Assembly (NCBI GenBank): GCA_017998095.1
Contig: JAGODU010000091.1
Coordinates: 1 to 16,612, forward strand
Direction of reading: 5' to 3'
Source of the DNA: Prolixibacteraceae bacterium
Lineage (GTDB): Bacteria; Bacteroidota; Bacteroidia; Bacteroidales; Prolixibacteraceae
Length of the DNA stretch: 16,612 bases
The notes under the pieces are model-generated. The model was not told where the DNA came from and did no database searches. It saw only the letters and a list, made by a program, of their open reading frames with translations. A program made the translations under genes and the position numbers. Positions 7,557-15,011 of the stretch are shown in pieces (positions within the stretch are counted from its first letter, which is position 1; every line of letters starts with the position of its first letter).

Positions 7557-9983
7557 TTAAATATTTGCAATTCTGATAATATCAGCAAATACACCTGCAG
7601 CAGTAACATCTGCCCCTGCACCATACCCTTTTATTTGCATTGGATATTCATTATACCTTTCTGTTGTAATAAGAATAACATTATTACTCCCTTCCAAATC
7701 AAAAAATGGAGAATCTCTATCAACAGCTTTAAGAGTTACTTTAGAATTTTGAGGCTCAAATGTCGCAATTAATCTTAACTTCTTATTTTCCTTTTCAATT
7801 TTTATTCTTTCATTTTCAAACTTAGAATCTAAATCTTTAATCCCTTCCCAAAATTTCTCTACAGTACCTTCGAATAAACTTTCAGGAATGAAACTTTCAA
7901 CTTTAACTTGATTATCTTCTATTTCATAACCTGCTTCTCTGGCTAAAATCAAAATTTTACGAACAACATCTTTACCACTTAAATCAATCCTTGGATCAGG
8001 TTCTGAAAACCCCTTATCTCTTGCCAATATAACTGCTTTACTAAAAGGAATTTCTTTACTTAAAGAATTGAATATATAATTTATAGTTCCTGACAAAACG
8101 GCTTCTATCTTAAGAACCTGATCACCACTATTTATAAGATCTTTAATTGTTGATAAAATTGGCAATCCTGCACCAACATTAGTTTCAAAATAAAATTTTA
8201 TACCTCTCTTAATTGCTGTATCTTTTAAAGATTTATAATTTGAATAATCAGAAGAAGCTGCAACTTTGTTTGCAGCAACTATAGAAATACTAGAATCCAA
8301 TATTTGACTATAATAATTTGCAAGGTCTTCATTTGCTGTACAATCGATAAAAACAGAATTAAAAATATTCATTTCTGTCATTATTTCAACATATTCCTTA
8401 AAATCGGAAGTTAAACCGGATTCTTTTAATAAAGTCTTATAATTATCAAGTTCAATTCCATCCCTGTTAAAAAGCATTTTTTTACTATTCGCAACACCTA
8501 CTAGTTTTAATTTCAATCGCTTATTAACAAACAAACTTTCCTGCTGTTGCTTAAGCTGATTTAAAAAATTACCTCCTACAGTACCAATTCCAATAAGAAA
8601 AAGATTTAATTCTTTATATGAAGTCAGGAAAAAACCTTCATGAACAACATTTAATGTCTTCCTAAGATCTGAAGTTTTAACTACCCATGAGATGTTTAAT
8701 TCTGATGCACCTTGTGCAATTGCTCTTACATTGATGCCATTTTTCCCTATAATATTGAATAATTTACCAGCTATACCTGCACTCTCTTTCATGTTTTCAC
8801 CAACAACTGCAACAATTGAAAGATCTGTTTCTACTTTAACACTACTAACCAATCCATTTTCAATTTCAAATTGAAAATCTTTATTTATAGCTTTTTCAGC
8901 TTTTCCAGCATATGAACCATGCACAGCAATAGAAATTGAATTTTCTGAGGAAGCCTGAGAAATAAGAATAACATTAATATTTTCTTTAGCTAAAGATGAA
9001 AATAATCTCATTGAAATTCCTGTGACACCAACCATTCCAGCTCCTTGTAAAGTCAACAGAGAGATATCAGAAATAGAAGAAATCCCCTTAATAATATTTT
9101 TAGTACAATTCCTTTTTTCGTAACCTATAAGCGTACCCGCTTCAAAAGGGCGTATAGTATTTTTAATCCAAATAGGAATTCTTTTTCTGCAAACAGGTAA
9201 AATGGTAGGTGGATATAAGACTTTAGCTCCAAAATGAGATAATTCCATTGCTTCAGAGTATGTCAGGTAATCAATAGTATAAGCTTTACGAATTACTCTT
9301 GGATCTGCGGTCATAAAACCATCAACATCTGTCCATATCTCAAGAGAATCGACATCTAAAGCAGCAGCATAAATTGCAGCTGAATAATCTGAACCACCTC
9401 TTCCTAAAGTTGTCATTTCCCCTTTCATATTTGAAGAAATAAATCCCGGAGCTACAGCTACTCCATGAAAATTTGTAAAGTTTTCTGAAATCAGTTTATT
9501 AGTAATATTAAAATCTACAATAGCTTTTAAAAAGTTACTATCAGTCTTAATTAACTTACTACTATCAACCCATCTTGCATTAAGAAAGGGTGCAATTATA
9601 GTCGAAGAAAGAATTTCGCCCATCCCTGCAATCCTATCTAATGTTTTATCTGTAAGTTCACCAATAAGAGAGACCCCTTTAATTAATCCGCTTAACTCAT
9701 CTAATTTTTCATTTACTTTATTTACAACATCATTTTTTATTCCAGTAGTTATAAGCTCATCAATAGCAGTCAAATGGCGGGTTGTGACTTCTATCATGTC
9801 ATATTCAGGAAAGGTATTTGTTGTAGCAGCAGTTTTTGCCATCGTCAGAATTTTATCAGTTATTCCACCAAAAGCTGAAACAATTACTACTATGTCATCA
9901 TTTTGACTTTCTAAAATCTCTTTAACATTCAGGAGGTTTTTCACATTACCTACTGAAGTCCCGCCAAATTTTAATACCTTCAT
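7557..9983 (-). CDS. thrA: Bifunctional aspartokinase / homoserine dehydrogenase
   Basis: This 808-residue cytosolic fusion catalyses the first step (aspartate to aspartyl phosphate) and the third step (aspartate semialdehyde to homoserine) of threonine and methionine synthesis. The aspartokinase domain (about 1-290) starts with MKVLKFGGTSVGN and carries GRGGSDYSA near residue 193. Two ACT-like regulatory segments occupy about 300-455. The homoserine dehydrogenase (about 458-808) has the Rossmann motif LIGIGTVGG (about 461), NVGAGLPI, LSGTINYIFNSL and GFSEPDPRIDLSGKDV. Length and domain order match E. coli ThrA-type enzymes (about 820 residues), and no catalytic motif looks damaged. The ACT domains suggest feedback inhibition, probably by threonine. 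It is the first gene of a run with the decarboxylase and apgM. A recA terminator lies only about 30 bp before its ATG and I see no good promoter there, so expression may depend on read-through. Confidence 0.96.
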   Translation of the reverse strand: MKVLKFGGTSVGNVKNLLNVKEILESQNDDIVVIVSAFGGITDKILTMAKTAATTNTFPEYDMIEVTTRHLTAIDELITTGIKNDVVNKVNEKLDELSGLIKGVSLIGELTDKTLDRIAGMGEILSSTIIAPFLNARWVDSSKLIKTDSNFLKAIVDFNITNKLISENFTNFHGVAVAPGFISSNMKGEMTTLGRGGSDYSAAIYAAALDVDSLEIWTDVDGFMTADPRVIRKAYTIDYLTYSEAMELSHFGAKVLYPPTILPVCRKRIPIWIKNTIRPFEAGTLIGYEKRNCTKNIIKGISSISDISLLTLQGAGMVGVTGISMRLFSSLAKENINVILISQASSENSISIAVHGSYAGKAEKAINKDFQFEIENGLVSSVKVETDLSIVAVVGENMKESAGIAGKLFNIIGKNGINVRAIAQGASELNISWVVKTSDLRKTLNVVHEGFFLTSYKELNLFLIGIGTVGGNFLNQLKQQQESLFVNKRLKLKLVGVANSKKMLFNRDGIELDNYKTLLKESGLTSDFKEYVEIMTEMNIFNSVFIDCTANEDLANYYSQILDSSISIVAANKVAASSDYSNYKSLKDTAIKRGIKFYFETNVGAGLPILSTIKDLINSGDQVLKIEAVLSGTINYIFNSLSKEIPFSKAVILARDKGFSEPDPRIDLSGKDVVRKILILAREAGYEIEDNQVKVESFIPESLFEGTVEKFWEGIKDLDSKFENERIKIEKENKKLRLIATFEPQNSKVTLKAVDRDSPFFDLEGSNNVILITTERYNEYPMQIKGYGAGADVTAAGVFADIIRIANI

Positions 9984-10013
9984 TTTTAAATTGATTTTAT
10001 GATTTTTACTAAT

Positions 10014-10057
10014 AAAAAAAAATCTTTCCGGATTTTAATAATTTTACCCGGAAAGAT
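10014..10057 (-). terminator. Intrinsic terminator after recA, just upstream of thrA
   Basis: Read on the minus strand, ATCTTTCCGG (10057-10048) pairs perfectly with CCGGAAAGAT (10031-10022) across a 16-base AT-rich loop and is followed by a run of nine T (10022-10014). It lies 28 bp after the recA stop and about 30 bp before the thrA ATG, so it either insulates thrA from recA or acts as a partial attenuator for it. Confidence 0.85.
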
Positions 10058-10085
10058 AGTTAAGTAATAATATTTTATTAATCAA

Positions 10086-11114
10086 CTACGATTCCGCAGC
10101 TAATCCTGTCGTCTTTAATGATTCAAAAATTTTCACTTCAAGTTCACTTGCCAATTCCGGATTGTCCTTCATCAGATTTTTAACAGCTTCTCTTCCCTGT
10201 CCAAGTTTAGTATCTCCATAACTGAACCAAGAACCACTCTTTTTAATTATATTCATTTCTACTCCCAGATCGACTATTTCACCTGTTTTTGAAATTCCTT
10301 CCCCGAACATTATATCAAACTCAGCCTTTTTAAAAGGAGGAGCAACTTTATTTTTTACTACTTTAACTCTTGTATGATTTCCAAGGGCTTCTTCTCCATC
10401 TTTTACCTGACCAATTCTCCTTATATCTAATCTTACAGATGCATAAAACTTAAGAGCATTACCCCCAGTAGTAGTTTCAGGATTGCCAAACATAACACCA
10501 ATTTTTTCACGAAGTTGATTAATGAAAATGCAACAAGTCCTGGTTTTGTTGATATTGGCAGTAAGTTTCCTAAGTGCCTGAGACATAAGTCTTGCTTGAA
10601 GTCCCATTTTTGAATCACCCATATCACCTTCAATTTCGGCTTTAGGTGTAAGGGCAGCAACTGAATCAATAACTATTAAATCAATAGCACCGGATCGAAT
10701 AAGATTATCAGCAATCTCCAAAGCCTGTTCACCGTTATCAGGTTGCGAAATTAAAAGTTCATCAGTATCAACACCAAGCTTTTTCGCATAAGTCGGATCA
10801 AAAGCATGTTCAGCATCTATAATTGCAGCTATACCCCCACATTTCTGTGCCTCTGCAATTGCATGAATAGCAAGTGTCGTTTTTCCTGATGACTCAGGTC
10901 CAAATATCTCAATTATTCTTCCTTTAGGATATCCTCCAACACCCATTGCAGCATCAAGCCCAATAGAACCTGAAGAAATTGCCGGCACATCTTCAATTGG
11001 TTTATCACCCATTCTCATAATTGAACCCTTACCATAAGATTTGTCTATCTTTTCCATAGTAAGCTGAAGTGCCTTAAGCTTTTCCTTGTTGATTTTTGAT
11101 TTTTCTTCGTCCAT
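10086..11114 (-). CDS. recA: Recombinase RecA
   Basis: RecA is the ATP-dependent strand-exchange protein for recombinational repair and the co-protease that triggers LexA cleavage where an SOS system exists. The 342-residue sequence has Walker A at 72-80 (GPESSGKTT), the Walker B stretch [15 protein letters not shown], the L1 region [18 protein letters not shown], the L2 loop [19 protein letters not shown], and the C-terminal segment with [16 protein letters not shown]. It is full length. The start is the ATG at 11114, 3 bp after the bcp stop, so bcp and recA are almost certainly co-transcribed and translationally close. I see no recognisable SOS operator directly upstream; any damage control would have to act in front of bcp or inside it. 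The gene ends in TAG and is followed by an intrinsic terminator. Confidence 0.98.
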   Translation of the reverse strand: MDEEKSKINKEKLKALQLTMEKIDKSYGKGSIMRMGDKPIEDVPAISSGSIGLDAAMGVGGYPKGRIIEIFGPESSGKTTLAIHAIAEAQKCGGIAAIIDAEHAFDPTYAKKLGVDTDELLISQPDNGEQALEIADNLIRSGAIDLIVIDSVAALTPKAEIEGDMGDSKMGLQARLMSQALRKLTANINKTRTCCIFINQLREKIGVMFGNPETTTGGNALKFYASVRLDIRRIGQVKDGEEALGNHTRVKVVKNKVAPPFKKAEFDIMFGEGISKTGEIVDLGVEMNIIKKSGSWFSYGDTKLGQGREAVKNLMKDNPELASELEVKIFESLKTTGLAAES

Positions 11115-11117
11115 GAT

Positions 11118-11576
11118 TTATATTTTTTTTAGTATTTGCTCAGTATGGTTTTTTGTATCAACTTTATCAAATATTTCAACGATATATCCATTTTCATCAA
11201 TAATAAATGTAGTCCTCAAAACTCCCATATAAGGTTTCCCATACATCATTTTCTCTCCCCATACTCCATATAATTCAAGAATCTTCTTTTCTGTATCTGC
11301 AATTAGGTTAAAGCCAAGTTTGTACTTTTCAGCAAACTTTTTATGCGAAGAACTACTATCGGGGCTTACTCCAATTACTTCGAAACCTTTTTCTATCCAC
11401 ATATGGTAGTTATCATTTAAATTACAGGCTTCAGCAGTACAACCTGAAGTATTATCCTTGGGATAAAAGTATAAAATAACTTTCTTTCCTTTGAAGTCTG
11501 ACAGTGATATTTCAATTTCTTTTTGATTAACACAAGAAAAATCCGGTGCCAAGTCCCCTATTTTCAGTTTATTCAT
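11118..11576 (-). CDS. bcp: Thiol peroxidase of the Bcp/PrxQ family
   Basis: The 152-residue peroxiredoxin reduces hydrogen peroxide and organic hydroperoxides in the cytosol using thiol donors such as thioredoxin. The family pattern is complete: GDLAPDF near the N-terminus, LYFYPKDNTSGCTAEACNLND with the peroxidatic Cys46 and the nearby Cys51 that suits the alpha2-type PrxQ disulfide, VIGVSPDS, and the Arg in VLRTTFIIDENG. A small deviation is TSGC where TPGC is the commonest form; the catalytic Thr and Cys remain. The start at 11576 agrees with family length. The gene lies 3 bp before recA, joining peroxide defence and DNA repair in one transcript. Its upstream region (11577-11693) is shared with the divergent TPR/SPOR gene; I found no convincing minus-strand promoter in it. 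Confidence 0.95.
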   Translation of the reverse strand: MNKLKIGDLAPDFSCVNQKEIEISLSDFKGKKVILYFYPKDNTSGCTAEACNLNDNYHMWIEKGFEVIGVSPDSSSSHKKFAEKYKLGFNLIADTEKKILELYGVWGEKMMYGKPYMGVLRTTFIIDENGYIVEIFDKVDTKNHTEQILKKI

Positions 11577-11633
11577 TTTATTTTATATTAAATGATTTAT
11601 TTATTAATGAATTAAATTTAAACAAAAGCTTCC

Positions 11634-11664
11634 TTTGATATTTATTTTTTACTAAATACATTTA
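11634..11664 (+). promoter_or_regulatory. Promoter candidate for the TPR/SPOR-clpS-nfeD-floA operon
   Basis: TTTG (11634-11637), a 19-base spacer, then TACATTTA (11657-11664) fit the Bacteroidota TTTG-N19-TAnnTTTG promoter with one mismatch in the last base of the -7 element. It would start transcription about 25 bases before the ATG at 11694. The surrounding sequence is very AT-rich, so a chance match is possible. Confidence 0.45.
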
Positions 11665-11693
11665 TTAAATTTAACAAATCATATTTCAAAATA

Positions 11694-13139
11694 ATGGCAA
11701 AATCAACTTTTAATCTATTAAACACATACTTAACCTTAATTGTTTGCATTTTAATTTCTATCAATATATTTGGGCAAAACAACGATGAAAAAGCTGTCAA
11801 TCTTTTTGAAGCTAAGAATTATAAAGCTGCGTTACCCTATTTCAAAGATGCTTACGATAAATTCCCTGATAATAAAAATCTTTCTTATTTTCTTGGAATC
11901 TGCCTTGTTGAAACAGAAAATTACGGAAATGAAGTTACAAGATTACTTTTAAATGCATCAAAGGGAGACATACCTATAAATGTGAATTTTTACTTAGCCA
12001 AAAACTATCATGCTTTGAATGAGTTTAAACTTGCATCAGCATATTACCAAACGTTTAAAAACAATGGAAAGTCAAAAGAAATTAAGGAAAAAAAGGTAAG
12101 GGATCTAATTTTAATGACTTCCAAAAGAATAAATCCCTTTGAAAAAAGAGATTTTAATAATAAAGATTCTCAACCAATAAATAATCAAAAAGATTCAATT
12201 GCTTCAAATAAAAAATTAAATGTCACATCAGAAATCAAAACTGTTTCATATCCTGACAGCAATGTTTTTTCTACTTCACAAGAAAATAATGAAAATATTA
12301 ATATAAATACCATTACAAATATTGATTCTATATCATTTCCAATTCCTGATGCTTTACAGGATTCAATAATTAACTTCAACATTTCATCAGATATTTCATA
12401 TTTGAATATTAAGCAATTTAAAACTGAAAAAGGTAAAATACATTTTATTGAAGGATATAGAAATTTCCTAACCCTATCAGAAAAAATTATAATAACTGAA
12501 GATCTTAGAAAAAAATATGAAATTACTGAATCATTTGAAGAAAGGTCTAAAATATCGACTAAAGTCCTTGAATTGGAAAACGAAATTTACGAATTAAAGA
12601 AAGCAACAGATTTACAATACAATAAATCCCGAGATGCTGAGATTCAATATTGGATGAACAAAGATTTATCTGAAATACAGATGCTTAAAAAAGAAAATGA
12701 TTCAATCTTAAATATCGAGATAGATCGAATTAGAAATATAATGAAATCAGAAAAAGAAGAATTTGTAACAACTGAAAATTTTGTAAATATCGAATCAATT
12801 GATAATGACACAACAAATATCATCCCTGATATATTGAAAAATGAAGAAAAGATATCCTCAAATGGAATTATATACAAGATTCAAATAGGTGCTTTTAAAA
12901 CTGAACTTCCTCCTGCCTCAAAAGCACTATTCAAAAAACTTTCTGTTTTAAGGAAAATTGATAATTATACTGACGATAAAGGAGTCACATATTATACAAT
13001 AGGAGAGGTTATTAATTTTAAAGATGCTGTAAAACTACAAGACCAAATAAGAAAAGAAAGTGTAAAAGACGCTTTTATTATTATCTTTAAAGATGGAAAA
13101 AAATTATCGTACAGCGAAGCAAAACAGTATTTGAAATAA
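11694..13139 (+). CDS. Exported TPR protein with C-terminal SPOR-like domain
   Basis: I recognise no named gene. The 481-residue product begins with a signal peptide (about 1-27, hydrophobic core LTLIVCILISINIF, probable cleavage after FGQ). TPR-like helices follow (about 30-130; NLFEAKNYKAALPYFKDAY and a second unit near YHALNEFKLASAYYQTF). Then comes a long low-complexity Asn/Ser/Asp/Ile-rich linker (about 145-250) and a charged, probably coiled-coil region (about 260-350). The C-terminal part (about 391-481) begins IYKIQIGAFKTELPP, and its repeated 'Y.(I)G....F.DA..L' layout is that of SPOR-type domains, which bind peptidoglycan or related envelope ligands. I infer a periplasmic envelope or cell-wall-associated protein. 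It opens the operon, and its TAA overlaps the clpS ATG by one base (TAATG), pointing to translational coupling. The SPOR call is moderate, because the match is short and divergent. Confidence 0.7.
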   Translation: MAKSTFNLLNTYLTLIVCILISINIFGQNNDEKAVNLFEAKNYKAALPYFKDAYDKFPDNKNLSYFLGICLVETENYGNEVTRLLLNASKGDIPINVNFYLAKNYHALNEFKLASAYYQTFKNNGKSKEIKEKKVRDLILMTSKRINPFEKRDFNNKDSQPINNQKDSIASNKKLNVTSEIKTVSYPDSNVFSTSQENNENININTITNIDSISFPIPDALQDSIINFNISSDISYLNIKQFKTEKGKIHFIEGYRNFLTLSEKIIITEDLRKKYEITESFEERSKISTKVLELENEIYELKKATDLQYNKSRDAEIQYWMNKDLSEIQMLKKENDSILNIEIDRIRNIMKSEKEEFVTTENFVNIESIDNDTTNIIPDILKNEEKISSNGIIYKIQIGAFKTELPPASKALFKKLSVLRKIDNYTDDKGVTYYTIGEVINFKDAVKLQDQIRKESVKDAFIIIFKDGKKLSYSEAKQYLK

Positions 13140-13420
13140 TGACAAAAGAAAAATATATATCAGATCCCTTTTCTGAAAATTTAGCTGATTCAGAAAATAA
13201 TTATCACCTAATACTATTTAACGATGAAATTCACACTTTTGATTATGTAATAGATGCTCTTATGGAAATCTGTCATCACACTAACATACAGGCATCTCAA
13301 TGTACATTAATTGTTCATTACAAAGGCAAATGTGATATTAAAATCGGAACCTATAAAGATTTAATACCTTTGCGAAATGCTTTGGTAAATAAAGAACTAA
13401 ACGCAACAATAAATCAATAG
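13139..13420 (+). CDS. clpS: ATP-dependent Clp protease adaptor ClpS
   Basis: ClpS delivers proteins with destabilising N-terminal residues (N-end rule substrates) to a ClpA/ClpC-type unfoldase and ClpP. The 93-residue protein is of usual size. It keeps the substrate-pocket signature: LILFNDEIHTFDYVIDAL with N28, D29 and E30 (the 'NDD' position), and LIVHYKGKCDIKIG with H60 at the place of the conserved His of E. coli ClpS. The CHHTNIQASQC segment and 'GKCD' are typical of the Bacteroidota form. The ATG overlaps the preceding stop by one base, and no separate ribosome-binding site is needed if translation is coupled. No Clp ATPase or peptidase gene is in the window, so its partners are encoded elsewhere. 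It ends in TAG, 3 bp before the nfeD start. Confidence 0.93.
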   Translation: MTKEKYISDPFSENLADSENNYHLILFNDEIHTFDYVIDALMEICHHTNIQASQCTLIVHYKGKCDIKIGTYKDLIPLRNALVNKELNATINQ

Positions 13421-13423
13421 CAA

Positions 13424-13891
13424 ATGAAAATTATTACTCTTTTATTGTTATTTATTCTTGGGATTGTCCTACTGATAGTTGAATTTCTTTTAATACCCGG
13501 AATCTCAATTGCGGGAATAGGTTGTCTTATATCATTCGTAATTTGTGTAATTCTTGCATTCAAATTTTATGGAACTTTTATTGGGATACTCACTTTATCA
13601 GCTATCCTGATTTTAGTACCTCTTTTTCTCTACTTCATTTTTAAAAGTAAAGCTGTTAAACCGATGATGCTTGAAACTGATATAGACGGAAAAGTAAAAA
13701 ATGTTGATGAGGATTTAATCAAACCGGGAGATATCGGAGAAACTATAGGCAGACTTGCACCAGCAGGTAAAGCTAAAATAAACGGCGTTACTCTTGAAGT
13801 AAGGACTACAGGAGCCTTTGTTGATCCAAAGAAAAAAATAAAAGTTATAAAAATTGAAGGAAATAATGTAATTATAGAACCAATAAACTAA
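13424..13891 (+). CDS. NfeD-like membrane protein (short form)
   Basis: The 155-residue protein is the short NfeD form that accompanies flotillin-like proteins. The N-terminal half is membrane-embedded, with hydrophobic segments at about 3-24 (LLLLFILGIVLLIVEFLLIP), 28-48 and 52-73. The 'E...PG..IAGIG' pattern between the first two is typical of NfeD. The C-terminal half (about 90-155) is a soluble OB-like beta domain with GDIGETIGRLAPAGKAKI, LEVRTTGAFVDPKKKIKV and a final VIKIEGNNVIIEP. The long-form serine-protease domain is absent. It starts 3 bp after clpS and ends 6 bp before floA. NfeD-family proteins are thought to bind and organise flotillin assemblies, and the gene order here supports that. 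The exact biochemical role is not known. Confidence 0.9.
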   Translation: MKIITLLLLFILGIVLLIVEFLLIPGISIAGIGCLISFVICVILAFKFYGTFIGILTLSAILILVPLFLYFIFKSKAVKPMMLETDIDGKVKNVDEDLIKPGDIGETIGRLAPAGKAKINGVTLEVRTTGAFVDPKKKIKVIKIEGNNVIIEPIN

Positions 13892-13897
13892 TAAATC

Positions 13898-14875
13898 ATG
13901 ATTCAATTAACATCATTGCTGATAATTATCGGTGCAATTATTTTGCTGTTTATCCTACTATATTTTGTTCCTATTGGGATATGGTTTTCAGCTTTAGTAT
14001 CAGGAGTAAGAATTTCGTTGTTACAATTATTTCTGATGCGTTTCAGGAAGGTCCCACCCGGAACAATAGTTCGCGCTATGATTGAAGCTCATAAAGCAGG
14101 ACTAAGCTTTGTTAAAAGAGATGAGCTTGAAGCACATTACCTGGCTGGTGGTCATGTTGAAAATGTAGTACATGCGCTTGTATCTGCTGAAAAAGCCAAT
14201 ATAGATCTTTCCTTTAAAATGGCAACTGCTATAGACCTTGCCGGAAGAGATGTTCTTGATGCAGTCAGAATGTCTGTTAATCCAAAAGTTATTAATACTC
14301 CTCCTGTTTCTGCTGTTGCAAAAGATGGTATACAGCTGATTTGCAAAGCAAGAGTAACCGTTCGTGCAAGCATAAAACAATTAGTAGGGGGTGCAGGTGA
14401 AGAAACTGTTCTTGCTCGTGTCGGAGAAGGCATAGTATCTTCTATTGGATCTTCTCAATCACATAAATCAGTTCTCGAGAATCCTGATTCTATTTCAAAA
14501 GTAGTTCTTGAAAAAGGTCTTGATGCAGGAACAGCTTTCGAAATTCTTTCAATTGATATTGCTGATATTGATATAGGAAAGAATATTGGAGCATATTTAC
14601 AAATGGATCAGGCTGAAGCAGATAAAAACATTGCTCAGGCAAAAGCAGAAGAAAGAAGAGCAATGGCTGTTGCTGTTGAACAGGAAATGAAAGCAAAAGC
14701 TCAGGAAGCAAGAGCTAAGGTTATTGAAGCTGAAGCCCAGATACCTCTTGCAATATCTGAAGCTTTTCGTTCAGGCAACCTGGGTATTATGGACTATATG
14801 AAATTTAAAAATATCGAATCTGATACAAATATGAGAGATTCCATCGCGGGTGATCAACCCAAGAAAAAGGAATAA
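13898..14875 (+). CDS. floA: Flotillin-like protein FloA
   Basis: FloA is a bacterial flotillin that forms membrane foci and influences membrane fluidity and protein assembly. The 325 residues match the usual length (about 330). A membrane segment (about 5-29) is followed by the family-specific [22 protein letters not shown] and an SPFH core including [45 protein letters not shown] and [21 protein letters not shown]-terminal Ala/Glu/Lys-rich coiled coil (about 230-280, [20 protein letters not shown]) precedes the end [15 protein letters not shown]. It follows nfeD by 6 bp, the standard pairing, and closes the operon before a clear terminator. Base use is slightly less AT-rich than in the TPR gene, as expected for a conserved protein. 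Identification is firm; the link to ClpS and the TPR/SPOR protein is by operon only. Confidence 0.95.
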   Translation: MIQLTSLLIIIGAIILLFILLYFVPIGIWFSALVSGVRISLLQLFLMRFRKVPPGTIVRAMIEAHKAGLSFVKRDELEAHYLAGGHVENVVHALVSAEKANIDLSFKMATAIDLAGRDVLDAVRMSVNPKVINTPPVSAVAKDGIQLICKARVTVRASIKQLVGGAGEETVLARVGEGIVSSIGSSQSHKSVLENPDSISKVVLEKGLDAGTAFEILSIDIADIDIGKNIGAYLQMDQAEADKNIAQAKAEERRAMAVAVEQEMKAKAQEARAKVIEAEAQIPLAISEAFRSGNLGIMDYMKFKNIESDTNMRDSIAGDQPKKKE

Positions 14876-14891
14876 TTATAATGACCAACGG

Positions 14892-14925
14892 AAAAGAGGC
14901 TTCTACCAAGAGCCTCTTTTTATTT
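14892..14925 (+). terminator. Intrinsic terminator after floA
   Basis: AAAAGAGGCT (14892-14901) pairs perfectly with AGCCTCTTTT (14911-14920) around a 9-base loop and runs into a T-rich tail (TTTTTATTT). It lies 16 bp after the floA stop. Read in reverse it also has a short T-run, so it may also stop transcripts coming from the minus-strand kinase remnant. Confidence 0.9.
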
Positions 14926-15011
14926 AAAAATTAATTCCATATAAACGATCTTCTTTAACCAGAAACTTTCAACTCAGTATTTGTTATATTCAGGCATTAA
15001 GCTTATGATAA
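14926..15011. other. Intergenic stretch between the floA terminator and the broken kinase
   Basis: This short AT-rich region lies between convergent genes. I see no coding sequence, hairpin of note, promoter match or repeat in it. Confidence 0.6.

Noticed and set aside
11577..11693. Minus-strand promoter for bcp-recA
   Set aside because: Several TTTG motifs occur, but none has a TAnnTTTG-like element at the right distance; the region is too AT-rich to choose one.
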